A stretch of 64,000 nt of DNA from Cellulomonas sp. 73-92 (GCF_001898175.1 NZ_MKTH01000004.1:257534-321533), one strand, 5' to 3'; shown: positions 7,032 through 15,844, counted from the stretch's first letter. Translations and numbers: made by a program. Notes: generated from the letters alone by a model not told the origin.

Positions 7032-9512
7032 ATGCAGCCGGGAACGAACCGTCGTCGTGCCACCGCCCGGGCGGCGCTGACCGCCGCGCTCCTGCTGACG
7101 GGCGTCGGGCTCGCCCCCGCCGGGATGGCCGCCGCGGTCGCCCCGACCCCGATCGTCATCGACGACTTCAGCGGGAACACGGCCGGCGCCCGCACGGTCA
7201 CCACGCTCCCGCTGCCGAACACCTCGACCACGTCCCCCGGCACGTTCACCGAGTCCGGCGGCCAGGCGACCATGACGATGAACGGCAACGGCAACGGGAC
7301 CGGCGGGGTCCAGCTCAGCTACGCGCTGTCGCACCTCGACCTGACGTCGAACGGGAGCAACACCCAGTTCTTCCTCGCGTTCCCGCAGATCACCCGCACG
7401 GGGAACTTCACGACCGCGGCGAACATCTCGATCTCGCTGACGGGCGGCGGCATCACCGGCACCTACGGGACCGGCGTCGGCAACGTGACGAACTTCAACA
7501 TCGTCCTCAACTTCTCCTGCGCGCAGAACCCGGTGTGCTTCAGCCCGCAGCCGAACTTCGCGGACGTGACGAACGTGACGGTGACCATCACGTACCCGCA
7601 GAACCACGACTCCTCCGGCTCGTCGACCACGGTGGTGCTGGACTCCATCAACACCACGCCGACCGGCGGCGCGATCCCCGACCCCGCCACCCCGACGATC
7701 ACCTCGCCGGCCGACCCGACCTACGGGCCCTCCGGCACGACGCTCGCCTTCCCCGTGGAGTTCACGTCGGGCGGCCAGCCCGTCAGCGTCTGGAGCACCG
7801 CGACGGGGAACGCCCTGGGGCACGGCGACGTCACGGTCGGCGGCACGGCGCCGGGGGCCGGGACGTACACAGTGACCGGCAGCGGCTCGAGCTACACGGT
7901 GACGGTGGGTCCGCTGACCGGCGACGGGACTGTGAGCGTGTCGCTGGCCGCCGGCGTGGCCCACGACGCGTGGGCGCAGCCGACCAACGCCAGCGGTACC
8001 ACCACGGTCCACTTCGTCGTGCCCGTGCCGCCCGCCTTCACGGGCGCGCCGCCGGCGGCCACCGCTGGCGTCCCCTACAGCTACTCGTTCACGGCCGGCG
8101 GCAACCCGCCGGCGACGTACAGCTCGTCCGGGTCCCTGCCCTCCGGGCTGTCCCTGGCCTCCGACGGCACGTTCGCCGGAACCCCGGCAGCCGGCAGCGG
8201 CGGCAGCTACCCGCTCGTGGTGACCGCCACCAACGTCGCCGGGACGTCGACCTACACCGCACCCTTCGAGGTCAGGGAGGCGCCGGTGCTGCCCGCCACG
8301 GGGCACGCCACCTTCGTCGTCGGCCAGCCCGGTGCCGTCACCATCGCCACCACCGCCGGCTTCCCGCTTCCCACCTTCCCCTCGGTGACGGGGCTGCCGG
8401 CGGGCCTCACCCTGACGGACAACGGCGACGGCACCGCCACGATCGCCGGGACGCCGACCGCGGCCGCCGCAGGCGTGACGCACGTCAGCGTCGACGCCGT
8501 CAACTGGGCCGTCGCGTCCGAGGCCCTGACGATCGAGGTGGACGCGGCGCCGGCCATCACGAGCGCGTCGGCCGCCACGTTCACCCTGGGGACAGCGGGC
8601 ACGTTCACCGTGACCACCAGCGGGTTCCCCCTGCCGGCCCTCTCGGTCTCGGCGGGCACCCTGCCCGCCGGCCTGACCTTCGTCGACAACGGTGACGGGA
8701 CGGCCACCCTCTCCGGGACTCCCACGGCCGGCGGGCAGGCGGTGCTCACCGTCCAGGCCGCCAACACCGTCGCGACCGCGAGCGCGGGGCTGACGGTCCA
8801 GGTGCAGCAGGCGCCCACGTTCACCAGCGCCCCCTCGGCGATCTTCGTCGTGGGCGCACCCGGGACGTTCACGGTCGCGGCGTCCGGTGCGCCCGCGCCC
8901 GCGCTCACCGCCGGGGGCCCGTTGCCCGCCGGCCTGACCTTCGTCGACAACGGTGACGGGACGGCGACGATCGCCGGTACGCCACAGGCCTCGGCGGCGG
9001 GTGACCACCAGGTCGTGGTGACCGCGACGAGCGGCGCGCTGCCGGGCGTCGACCAGACGCTGACCCTGAAGGTCAAGCAGGTGCCGGCCTTCACCAGCCC
9101 GGCGTCGGCGACCTTCCAGGTGGGCGTCGCCGGGGCGTTCACTGTCACGGCGGTCGGGGTCCCCACCCCGACGCTCGCCCTGACGGGGACGCTGCCGCCC
9201 GGCCTGACGTACGTCGACCACGGCGACGGCACGGCCACGATCGCCGGCACGCCGGCGGCGGGTGCGGCGGGCAGCTACACGGTCAGCATCAACGCGACCA
9301 ACGACCTCACCGACCCGGTGCAGACGATCGTCGTCGTCGTCGCCCCGGCCGCGGCGGTCCCGAGCCCGACGCCCACGACCACGGGGGCGGCCCCCTCGGA
9401 CGGGGTGCTGGCGATCACCGGACTGCCGGCGCTGCCGCTGCTGGCGCTCGCGGTCGTGCTCATCGTCGTGGGTGCGGCGGCCGCGGCCGCGGCGCGTCGT
9501 CGTCGGGCGTGA
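7032..9512 (+). CDS. Secreted Ig-like repeat protein with C-terminal LAxTG sorting signal
   Basis: This 826-residue surface protein has a signal peptide (Arg/Ala-rich n-region, hydrophobic LTAALLLTGVGLAPAG, cleavage near AAAVA). A roughly 200-residue N-terminal domain is followed by at least five putative Ig (He_PIG-like) repeats, each ending in a variant of DNGDGTATIAGTP. The C-terminus has a Pro/Thr linker, LAITG, a hydrophobic segment and RRRRA. That layout matches the LAxTG signal of actinobacterial class E sortases, so the protein is probably cell-wall attached. The ATG at 7032 is preceded by AGGAG at 7018-7022. The ligand or function of the N-terminal domain is not recognisable. No sortase gene is visible in the window. 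Confidence 0.8.
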   Translation: MQPGTNRRRATARAALTAALLLTGVGLAPAGMAAAVAPTPIVIDDFSGNTAGARTVTTLPLPNTSTTSPGTFTESGGQATMTMNGNGNGTGGVQLSYALSHLDLTSNGSNTQFFLAFPQITRTGNFTTAANISISLTGGGITGTYGTGVGNVTNFNIVLNFSCAQNPVCFSPQPNFADVTNVTVTITYPQNHDSSGSSTTVVLDSINTTPTGGAIPDPATPTITSPADPTYGPSGTTLAFPVEFTSGGQPVSVWSTATGNALGHGDVTVGGTAPGAGTYTVTGSGSSYTVTVGPLTGDGTVSVSLAAGVAHDAWAQPTNASGTTTVHFVVPVPPAFTGAPPAATAGVPYSYSFTAGGNPPATYSSSGSLPSGLSLASDGTFAGTPAAGSGGSYPLVVTATNVAGTSTYTAPFEVREAPVLPATGHATFVVGQPGAVTIATTAGFPLPTFPSVTGLPAGLTLTDNGDGTATIAGTPTAAAAGVTHVSVDAVNWAVASEALTIEVDAAPAITSASAATFTLGTAGTFTVTTSGFPLPALSVSAGTLPAGLTFVDNGDGTATLSGTPTAGGQAVLTVQAANTVATASAGLTVQVQQAPTFTSAPSAIFVVGAPGTFTVAASGAPAPALTAGGPLPAGLTFVDNGDGTATIAGTPQASAAGDHQVVVTATSGALPGVDQTLTLKVKQVPAFTSPASATFQVGVAGAFTVTAVGVPTPTLALTGTLPPGLTYVDHGDGTATIAGTPAAGAAGSYTVSINATNDLTDPVQTIVVVVAPAAAVPSPTPTTTGAAPSDGVLAITGLPALPLLALAVVLIVVGAAAAAAARRRRA
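8662..8704 (+). repeat. 43-bp exact direct repeat within the Ig-repeat gene (copy 1)
   Basis: This segment is identical to 8923-8965 and encodes the PAGLTFVDNGDGTA core of two adjacent Ig repeats. Exact identity between otherwise diverged repeats suggests recent duplication or gene conversion and makes repeat-number change possible. Confidence 0.85.
8923..8965 (+). repeat. 43-bp exact direct repeat within the Ig-repeat gene (copy 2)
   Basis: Second copy of the exact repeat at 8662-8704. Confidence 0.85.
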
Positions 9513-9676
9513 CGGCGCCCCGCCGCTGACGAGGTGCGGGCCCGGCCGGGCTGGGTCAGGCTGGACGGAGCACGGGGGGTCCAGGCCTGCGCGCCGGACG
9601 GCGCGGGTGGCGCTGACGGGACCGCGCCGTGCGGCGGAGGAAGCCCGCCGGAACATCGCACGAGACGGGGTACCCC

Positions 9677-9859
9677 ATGGGTGCGGACGACAAGGCGAAG
9701 AACATCGCCGAGAACGCGAAGGGCAAGGTCAAGGAGACCGCCGGGCACGTGACGGACGACGACAAGCTCGTCGCCAAGGGCAAGGCCGAGCAGGCCAAGG
9801 CGCACGTCAAGGACGCGGTCGAGGACGTGAAGGACGCCGGGGACATCTACCGGCGCTGA
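9677..9859 (+). CDS. CsbD-family stress protein
   Basis: This 60-residue, highly charged, Lys/Asp/Ala-rich protein opens with MGADDKAKNIAENAKGKVKE and continues with GHVTDDDKLVAKGKAEQAK and a VKDAVEDVKD tail. That is the canonical CsbD layout. CsbD proteins are general-stress proteins of unknown biochemical function, SigB-dependent in Bacillus. The ATG at 9677 is chosen because it starts the family's usual N-terminus; an in-frame extension upstream to 9629 is Arg-rich and unlikely. A strong hairpin follows at 9872-9908. A 5'-truncated second csbD lies at 13602-13733. Confidence 0.88.
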   Translation: MGADDKAKNIAENAKGKVKETAGHVTDDDKLVAKGKAEQAKAHVKDAVEDVKDAGDIYRR

Positions 9860-9871
9860 GCAGGGCATCAC

Positions 9872-9908
9872 CGGCGCGGCCGGGGCGGACGTCGCCCCGG
9901 CCGCGCCG
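9872..9908. terminator. Hairpin terminator after csbD
   Basis: A perfect 16-bp GC stem (9872-9887 with 9893-9908) with a 5-nt loop starts 13 nt after the csbD stop. No U-tract is visible. Confidence 0.65.
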
Positions 9909-9970
9909 TCGCGCGTGAGCGTGTGACGGACGAGACACCGGTCGGCTCGGCGATCCCCCGGACGCAGGCG

Positions 9971-9976
9971 TAGGCT
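9971..9976 (+). promoter_or_regulatory. -10 hexamer TAGGCT of the YhgE/Pip operon
   Basis: TAGGCT fits TANNNT. The expected transcription start, about 7 nt downstream, falls just before the 9986-9999 palindrome, so a bound repressor would block initiation or escape. No convincing -35 is seen. Confidence 0.4.
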
Positions 9977-9985
9977 GGTCCTTGT

Positions 9986-9999
9986 ACTGACCGGTCAGT
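9986..9999. promoter_or_regulatory. TetR-type operator
   Basis: ACTGACCGGTCAGT is a perfect 14-bp palindrome of the kind bound by TetR-family repressors. It lies 20 nt upstream of the ATPase gene, whose operon ends in a tetR gene (13058-13600). Autoregulation by that TetR is the simplest inference. Confidence 0.7.
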
Positions 10000-10018
10000 C
10001 CTGAGAAGAAGGTTCGAC

Positions 10019-10771
10019 GTGACCAGCGACACCAGCACCGCGACGCTCCACCGGGGTGGGCTCGGCGACACCTCCGGCCTCGCCATCAGCGCGCGCGGCC
10101 TCCGCCTCCGCGGTGGCCGCGGCGAGGTCTACGGGCCGGTGGACGTCGAGGTGCCCGCCGGCGAGCTGGTCGTCGTGCAGGGGCCGCAGGGCGCCGGGCG
10201 CTCGAGCCTGCTGCTGACCCTCGCCGGCCGGATGGTGCCGGACCGGGGCGGCGAGCTCGTCGTGCTCGGCGAACCGCTGCCCGCCCGGCGGCGCGCCGTC
10301 CAGGCGAGGGCCGCCGTGGCGGGCTTCGCGGGCATCGACGAGCTCGACGAGAGCATCACCGTCGGCGCCGCCCTGCGCGAGCGGCTCGCGTGGACCTCAC
10401 CCTGGTGGGCACGGGTGCCGAGGATCGACCAGCGCACGTTCGCCCGGCACGTGGGCCCGGTGTTCGGCCCGCGGCCGCTGCCGCGCGTGGGCACGGTCGC
10501 CTGGGACCTGGACGAGGTCGACGCGATGCTGCTCCGGATCGCGTTGGCGACCGTCCGCGGCCCCGAGCTGCTCGTCGTCGACGACGTCGACCACGTGCAC
10601 GACGACGCGCGCCGCCAGATGGTGTGGGCCGCGCTGGAACGGCTGAGGGCCGGTGGCGTCGCCGTCGTCGCCGCGGTCGCCTCGCTCGACGAGGTGCGGC
10701 GCATGGACTGGGAGCGCACGCCCCAGACCCTCAACCTCGCCACCGGGCCGCACGCGGTCCCGGCCGCCTGA
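10019..10771 (+). CDS. Degenerate ABC-type ATP-binding protein of a YhgE/Pip cassette
   Basis: This 250-residue protein resembles an ABC ATPase but lacks key residues. The P-loop reads GPQGAGRSS, with Arg in place of the Walker A Lys. No LSGGQ signature is visible before the Walker B-like ELLVVDDVD, which has Asp where the catalytic Glu is expected. Such proteins are paired with YhgE/Pip membrane proteins in actinobacteria, possibly as structural or regulatory partners. It starts with GTG preceded by AAGAAGG. It is the first gene of a three-gene operon with the membrane protein (26-nt gap) and tetR. ATP hydrolysis is doubtful on sequence grounds. Confidence 0.75.
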   Translation: MTSDTSTATLHRGGLGDTSGLAISARGLRLRGGRGEVYGPVDVEVPAGELVVVQGPQGAGRSSLLLTLAGRMVPDRGGELVVLGEPLPARRRAVQARAAVAGFAGIDELDESITVGAALRERLAWTSPWWARVPRIDQRTFARHVGPVFGPRPLPRVGTVAWDLDEVDAMLLRIALATVRGPELLVVDDVDHVHDDARRQMVWAALERLRAGGVAVVAAVASLDEVRRMDWERTPQTLNLATGPHAVPAA

Positions 10772-10797
10772 TCCCCTCGACCCGCGAAGGCCTCACC

Positions 10798-13053
10798 ATG
10801 CTCTCCGTCATCTCCACCGGCTCCGAGCTGCGCCGGTTCCGCCGGGGCCGCCTGCCGCGGCTTGCCGTCGCCGCGATGATCCTCGTCCCGCTCCTGTACG
10901 GCGCCCTGTACCTGTGGGCGTTCTGGGACCCGACCGGCAACCTCGACAGGCTCCCGGTCGCGTTGGTGAACGCCGACGCCGGGGCGACGCTCGACGGCAC
11001 GCCCGAGCACGCGGGCGCGGACGTCGTCGACAGGCTCACGGCGTCGAAGGACCTCGACTGGCACGTGACCGACGCGGCCACCGCCGAGCGCGGCGTTCGC
11101 GACGGCACGTACTACTTCGCCGTGACGATCCCGGCGGGCTTCTCCGCGGACCTCGTCTCCGCCGCCGGCCCGGCGCCCACCAGCGCGACGATCCACGTCA
11201 CCTACAACGACGCCAACTCCTTCCTGGCGACCACCCTCGGCCGCACCGCGATGCTGCGGGTGGAGCAGGCGGTCTCGTCGGCCGCGGGGGAGCAGGCGGT
11301 CTCCCGGATGCTCGTCGGGCTCGGCTCGGCGCGCGACGGGTTCGCCACGGCCTCCGACGGCGCGCTCACCCTCGAGGCGGCGGCGGGCGACCTGGCGACC
11401 GGGGCGGACCAGGTGGCCGCCGGCGCGTCCTCGGCCGCCTCGGGCGCCACCACCGTGGCCGCCGGCGCGCGCCGGCTGCTGACCGGTGCCGACGGCGCGG
11501 CCGCCGGCTCGTCGTCGCTGGCGGCCGGGGCGACGAGCCTCGCCACGGGCAGCGCGCAGGTGTCCTCGGGCGCTTCCGCGCTCGCCTCCGGCGCGGACAC
11601 CCTCGCCTCGGGCGCCGCCACGCTCGAGGCCGGCACCGCGCAGGTGGCTGCCGGGGCGTCGCAGCTCGCCGTGGGTGTCTCGGGCGCCGTCCCGGGGGCC
11701 GACGACCTCAAGGCCGGCGCCGCCGCCGTCAGCGCGGGCGTCGACCAGACCGTCAGCGGCGTCACCGCCCTGTCGACGAGGCTCGGCTCGTTGAGCTCCG
11801 TCGCCGCCTACCTCGCCTCGCAGGCGTACGACGCCCAGGGGAACGTGGTCGACCCGGCCGCCGCGCAGCAGCTGGCGACCCTGGGCTCGGCGCTGCCGAG
11901 TGCCTCGGACACCGCGGCGATGGCGCAGCAGCTGGCCACCCTGCAGGCCGGCGCCCACCAGGTCGCCACCGGCGCGGCCGACCTCGACACCGGCCTCGGC
12001 ACGCTCGCCACCTCGACCCGCCAGCTGAGCGCGGGGGCGGCGAGCGCCGCGACGGGCGCCGCGGGCGTCGCGGACGGCGCCGCGTCGCTGGCGACCGGGG
12101 CCGCGCAGCTGGCCTCGGGTGCGGCCTCGGCCGCGCAGGGCGCCGCCGCGGTGGCCGGCGGCAGCAGCACGCTCGCGACCGGCGTCGCCCAGCTGGACCA
12201 GGGCGCGAGCACGCTGTCCTCCGGCGCGGACACCCTGGCCGGCGGCGCGACCAGCCTGGCCACGGGTGCCACCGCCGTCGCGCACGGCGCCGGCCAGGTG
12301 ACCGACGGCACCGGGCAGCTGTCGACCGCGCTCGCGGGCGGGGCCGCCGCCATCCCGGCCGACGACGCCGCGCACCAGACCGCCCGCGCCACCGCGATCG
12401 CCACCCCGGTGACCCTCTCGGACACCGACCTGCAGCAGGCGCAGGGCTTCGGCGAGGGGTTCGCGCCGTTCTTCATCCCGCTGGCGCTCTTCGTCGGCTC
12501 GCTCATCACCTGGTTGCTGCTGCGCCCGCTGCCGTCGCGGGCGCTGGCCGCCGCCGTCCCGGGCTGGCGCACGACGATCGCGGGCTACCTGCCCGCTCTG
12601 CTGCTCGGCCTCGCCCAGGTCGCCGTCATGCTCGGCGTCATCCACTACGGCGTGGGCCTGCACCTGGCGAACGCCGCCGGCACGGTCGCGTTCACGGTGC
12701 TCGTCGTGGCGACGTTCCTCGCGCTGCAGCAGGCGCTCATCGCGGTGCTCGGGCCGGCCGCCGGCAAGGTCGCCGTCCTGGCGCTGCTCATGCTCCAGCT
12801 CGCCTCCTCGGGCGGCACCTACCCCGTGGACACCACCCCGGCGTTCTTCCGCGCGATCCACCCCTGGATGCCGATGAGCTACGCCGTCACCGGCCTGCGG
12901 ATGCTCATCACCGGGGGCTCCGACGGCCGCCTGGTGGTCTCGGTCGCGGTGCTCGTCGGGACCCTCATCGCCTCGCTGGCCGTCTCGTCGTGGCGCGCCG
13001 GCCGGATGCGGACCTGGACGGTGTCACGCCTGCACCCGGCCCTGTCGATCTGA
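10798..13053 (+). CDS. YhgE/Pip-domain membrane protein, ABC-2-type exporter
   Basis: This 751-residue integral membrane protein has one N-terminal membrane segment (LAVAAMILVPLLYGALYLWAF) followed by the YhgE/Pip motif PVALVNADAGA. A long extracytoplasmic region of about 400 residues consists of 11-to-14-residue ATGA/LASGA-type repeats, predicted helical or coiled-coil. At least five C-terminal membrane segments begin near residue 560. Relatives include phage-infection protein Pip and the type VII secretion-associated YueB/EsaA group, and many act in export of toxic compounds or large substrates. The substrate here is unknown. The start is the ATG at 10798. The tetR gene begins 4 nt after its stop. 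Confidence 0.85.
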   Translation: MLSVISTGSELRRFRRGRLPRLAVAAMILVPLLYGALYLWAFWDPTGNLDRLPVALVNADAGATLDGTPEHAGADVVDRLTASKDLDWHVTDAATAERGVRDGTYYFAVTIPAGFSADLVSAAGPAPTSATIHVTYNDANSFLATTLGRTAMLRVEQAVSSAAGEQAVSRMLVGLGSARDGFATASDGALTLEAAAGDLATGADQVAAGASSAASGATTVAAGARRLLTGADGAAAGSSSLAAGATSLATGSAQVSSGASALASGADTLASGAATLEAGTAQVAAGASQLAVGVSGAVPGADDLKAGAAAVSAGVDQTVSGVTALSTRLGSLSSVAAYLASQAYDAQGNVVDPAAAQQLATLGSALPSASDTAAMAQQLATLQAGAHQVATGAADLDTGLGTLATSTRQLSAGAASAATGAAGVADGAASLATGAAQLASGAASAAQGAAAVAGGSSTLATGVAQLDQGASTLSSGADTLAGGATSLATGATAVAHGAGQVTDGTGQLSTALAGGAAAIPADDAAHQTARATAIATPVTLSDTDLQQAQGFGEGFAPFFIPLALFVGSLITWLLLRPLPSRALAAAVPGWRTTIAGYLPALLLGLAQVAVMLGVIHYGVGLHLANAAGTVAFTVLVVATFLALQQALIAVLGPAAGKVAVLALLMLQLASSGGTYPVDTTPAFFRAIHPWMPMSYAVTGLRMLITGGSDGRLVVSVAVLVGTLIASLAVSSWRAGRMRTWTVSRLHPALSI

Positions 13054-13057
13054 CAGG

Positions 13058-13600
13058 GTGGGCGCCGTGACCTCGGTGCGGCAGCAGATCGTCGACGCGG
13101 CGCTCGCGCTCGTCGCGGACCGCGGCATCGCGGCGACGTCGGTGGACGACATCGCCGCGGCCGCCGGGGTCGCCAAGGGGTCGGTGTTCTACAACTTCGG
13201 CTCGAAGTCGGGCCTGTTCGCCGGGATCATCGGCGACGGCGTCGCCCGGCTGACCGAGGCGCTGCGCGCGGCCGCCGAGGGGCGCAGCGGCGCCGAGGCG
13301 ATCGACGCCCTGGTCACGGAGCTGCTGACGCAGATCCGCGACCACCCGGACTTCGCCAAGCTCGTCGCGACGGAGATCTTCCGGCGGGGCCGCGACTGGC
13401 AGGAGTCGATCGGCACCATCCGCCGCGACGCGATGGGCGTGTTCGCCGCGGCCGTCGCTCAGGTCCGCCCGGACAGCGATGCCGCGCTGGCCGGGGCCGC
13501 CCTCTTCGGCGCGACGCTCGTCGCGGGGCTCGACTGGCTCGTCTTCCAGCCCGAGCGGACGCTCGACGACGTGCGGCGGGCGGTCATCGCGGCCTGGTGA
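13058..13600 (+). CDS. TetR-family repressor of the YhgE/Pip operon
   Basis: This 180-residue protein has an N-terminal TetR HTH (ALVADRGIAATSVDDIAAAAG followed by SVFYNFGSKSGLFAG) and a helical ligand-binding domain ending in a TetR_C_11-like region. The start is GTG at 13058, or in frame at 13067. It is the last gene of the export operon and probably represses it through the palindrome at 9986-9999. The ligand is unknown. Its stop codon is immediately joined to a 5'-truncated csbD sequence, so the extreme C-terminus may have been altered by a deletion. Confidence 0.85.
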   Translation: MGAVTSVRQQIVDAALALVADRGIAATSVDDIAAAAGVAKGSVFYNFGSKSGLFAGIIGDGVARLTEALRAAAEGRSGAEAIDALVTELLTQIRDHPDFAKLVATEIFRRGRDWQESIGTIRRDAMGVFAAAVAQVRPDSDAALAGAALFGATLVAGLDWLVFQPERTLDDVRRAVIAAW

Positions 13601-13601
13601 G

Positions 13602-13733
13602 GGCCAGATCAAGGAAGCCGCCGGCCACGCGACCGATGACGAGAAGCTCGTCGCCGAGGGCAAGACCGACCAGGCGAAGGCGAGCCTCAAGGACCAGGTG
13701 GAGGACGTCAAGGACGTGTTCCACAACGACTGA
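13602..13733 (+). pseudogene. 5'-truncated csbD remnant
   Basis: The frame encodes GQIKEAAGHATDDEKLVAEG and continues to VKDVFHND, clearly the last ~43 residues of a CsbD protein. The first ~16 residues and any start codon or RBS are missing: the reading frame begins inside the last codons of tetR. The likely cause is a deletion that fused the end of tetR to a csbD copy. Translation from an internal start cannot be excluded. Confidence 0.7.
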
Positions 13734-13748
13734 CCAGGCGTTTCGCAC

Positions 13749-13795
13749 GACGACAGAGGGGGCCGTCCCCGTGGGAGCCGGCCCCTTCCGTCGTC
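13749..13795. terminator. Bidirectional hairpin between csbD remnant and histidine kinase gene
   Basis: An imperfect inverted repeat pairs GACGAC and GGGGCC blocks at 13749-13764 with GGCCCC and GTCGTC at 13780-13795. It sits between convergent transcription units and overlaps the last codons of the kinase gene. Confidence 0.5.
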
Positions 13796-15152
13796 AGTCG
13801 GCGTCGGGGGGCGCCGGGAGCGAGAGCACGAGGCGAGTGCCGCCCGCGTCCGAGGAGGCCGTCGCGGCGCCGCCGTGTGCCGCGGCCACTGCCGCCACGA
13901 TGGCGAGCCCGAGCCCTGACCCGGGCTTCGGCCGGGCCTCGGGGGAGCGGTAGAAGCGCTCGAAGACGTGCGGCAGGTCGTGCGCAGGGATCCCCGGGCC
14001 CTCGTCGGTCACCGCCACCCATGCGTGGCCGTCGGCGTGCCCGCTCTCGATCGTGACCGTCCCGCCCGGCGGGCTCCAGGCGACCGCGTTGTCGACGAGG
14101 TTGGCGATCGCTCGGCTCACGGCGTCCTCGTCGGCCACCAACGGGCAGGGGACCGTGCGGACGGCGAACCGCACGGAGTCGGCGCGCGCCGCCGCCTGGG
14201 TGGCGACCCGCCGGGCGAGCAGGTCCAGGCGCGTCGGGACCAGCGTGGGCGCGACGTGCCCCTGCCGCGCCAGGTCGATGACGTCGTCGACGATGCGTCG
14301 CAGCTGGCCGGCCTGCTCGCGGGCTCTGTCGACGTAGAGCGGTGCTTTCGGGTCGGCCAGGCCGGGTTGCTCGTCGAGCAGGTCGAGGTTGGTCAAGACG
14401 CTGGTCAGCGGTGTGCGGAGCTCATGGGAGGCGTCCGCGACCAGCTGCTTCTGCGCCAGCGTCGAGGCCTCCAGGGCCGCGAGCATCTCGTTCATGGCGC
14501 GGGACATCTCCGCGACCTCGTCGGACCCCGAAACCGCGAGCCGCTCGTCGAGCCGGCCGGTGCGCCGGACCCGGTCGAAGGCCGCGGTGACGCGCGCAAC
14601 GGGTGCCAGCGTGCGGCCTGCCAGCGCCCGCCCGAGGAGACCCGTGCCGACGCCGAGGAGCACGGCCAGTGCGGCGCACGCCGACACCAGCCGCCGCCGG
14701 TCGGCCGTGATCGTCGCGTAGGGGTACGCGGCGCGCACCAGGCCGTGGTCGGTCCCGGTCATCTTCGTGGTGAAGGCCCGGAAGGAGCGGCCGTCGATGG
14801 TGACGTCCGAGAAGTAGGGATCCTTGCGGGCCTCGGCCACGGCGACGTCCGCGTCGGTCATCGTGCCTACCGTGGTGCCGGCGCCCGCCGTGACGCCGTC
14901 GGGGAACAGCTGCAGCTCGGCGTCGCGCAGCGACACCGGTGCGGAGAACACCGGTTGACCTGCCTGGTCTGCGACCTTGGACTTGATCGCCTGGGCGATC
15001 GCGCCCGACTGCGCTGCCGCGCGCACCAGCGTCCCATCCACGGTCGCCGCCTGCTGGGAGACGAACAGCGCGCACACGCCCACCCCGATGGCCGCCGCGA
15101 TGACACTGGCCGCCACCCCCGCCAGGACGCCGACGCGCCCGCGGAGGGTCAT
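13794..15152 (-). CDS. Sensor histidine kinase (MprB-like)
   Basis: This 452-residue membrane kinase has TM1 at about residues 10-32, an extracytoplasmic sensor of about 125 residues and TM2 at about 158-178. A HAMP domain, the H-box DASHELRTPLTSV near residue 243 and a HATPase with N-box NLVDNAVAWSP, G1 DEGPGIP and G2 GSGLGLAIV follow. The layout is that of the MprB/BaeS-type kinases that sense envelope stress in actinobacteria; the actual stimulus is unknown. Its ATG overlaps the response-regulator stop by 4 nt (ATGA), so the pair is coupled. Confidence 0.92.
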   Translation of the reverse strand: MTLRGRVGVLAGVAASVIAAAIGVGVCALFVSQQAATVDGTLVRAAAQSGAIAQAIKSKVADQAGQPVFSAPVSLRDAELQLFPDGVTAGAGTTVGTMTDADVAVAEARKDPYFSDVTIDGRSFRAFTTKMTGTDHGLVRAAYPYATITADRRRLVSACAALAVLLGVGTGLLGRALAGRTLAPVARVTAAFDRVRRTGRLDERLAVSGSDEVAEMSRAMNEMLAALEASTLAQKQLVADASHELRTPLTSVLTNLDLLDEQPGLADPKAPLYVDRAREQAGQLRRIVDDVIDLARQGHVAPTLVPTRLDLLARRVATQAAARADSVRFAVRTVPCPLVADEDAVSRAIANLVDNAVAWSPPGGTVTIESGHADGHAWVAVTDEGPGIPAHDLPHVFERFYRSPEARPKPGSGLGLAIVAAVAAAHGGAATASSDAGGTRLVLSLPAPPDAD

Positions 15153-15820
15153 GGTTCCTCGCGCAGCACGTAGCCCAGGCCGCGCACGGTCTGGATCAGC
15201 CGGGGCGCACCGCCGTCCTCGAGCTTGGCGCGCAGCGAACTGATGTGGACCCACAGGGACGTCGCCGAGGCGTCGAACTCGTAGCCCCACACGGTGGACG
15301 TGATCACCTCGCGGGTCAGCACCCGGTGGGGCCGGCGCAGGAACATCTCGAGGAGCAGGAACTCGGTGCGGGTGAGCGTCAGGCGCTCGTCGCCCCGCCA
15401 CGCCACGGCAGCACCGGGGTCCAGCCGGACGTCGGCGAAGCGCAGCATCTCGGCACCCGAACCCGTGCGGCGCAGCAGCGCGCGGACCCGCGCCCGCAGC
15501 TCGGGCAGGGCGAACGGCTTGGTGAGGTAGTCGTCCGCTCCGGCGTCGAGGCCTGCCACGCGGTCGTCGATGAGGTCGCGGGCCGTGAGCATGAGGATCG
15601 GGGTCTCGTCGTGCCCGGCTCGCACCCGCCGGCACACCTGCAGCCCGTCGAGCCCGGGCATGAGCACGTCGAGGATCAGCAGGTCCGCGCCCCGCGCCGC
15701 GAGGGCGTCCAGCGCCGACAGGCCGTCGCTGACCACGTCGATGTCGTACCCGTCCCGGCCCAGGGCGCGCGACAGCGAGTCGGCGACCGCCGCGTCGTCC
15801 TCGGCCAGCAGGATCCGCAT
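15149..15820 (-). CDS. OmpR-family response regulator
   Basis: This 223-residue protein has a receiver domain with acidic residues Asp8/Asp9, phospho-acceptor Asp51 in LILDVLMPG and the conserved Lys in DDYLTKPF. A winged-helix Trans_reg_C domain follows, containing TRTEFLLLEMFLRRP and the final LIQTVRGLGYVL. It is the cognate partner of the kinase at 13794-15152, encoded immediately downstream with overlap. It likely regulates the exported-protein gene 24 nt upstream and unknown distant targets. Confidence 0.94.
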   Translation of the reverse strand: MRILLAEDDAAVADSLSRALGRDGYDIDVVSDGLSALDALAARGADLLILDVLMPGLDGLQVCRRVRAGHDETPILMLTARDLIDDRVAGLDAGADDYLTKPFALPELRARVRALLRRTGSGAEMLRFADVRLDPGAAVAWRGDERLTLTRTEFLLLEMFLRRPHRVLTREVITSTVWGYEFDASATSLWVHISSLRAKLEDGGAPRLIQTVRGLGYVLREEP

Positions 15821-15844
15821 GGCGCGATTGTGGTCCTTCTCGGT

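Noticed and set aside
6990-9656. 888-codon minus-strand frame opposite the Ig-repeat gene
   Set aside because: It is Arg/Gly-rich shadow coding; the opposite strand has a signal peptide, RBS, repeats and sorting signal.
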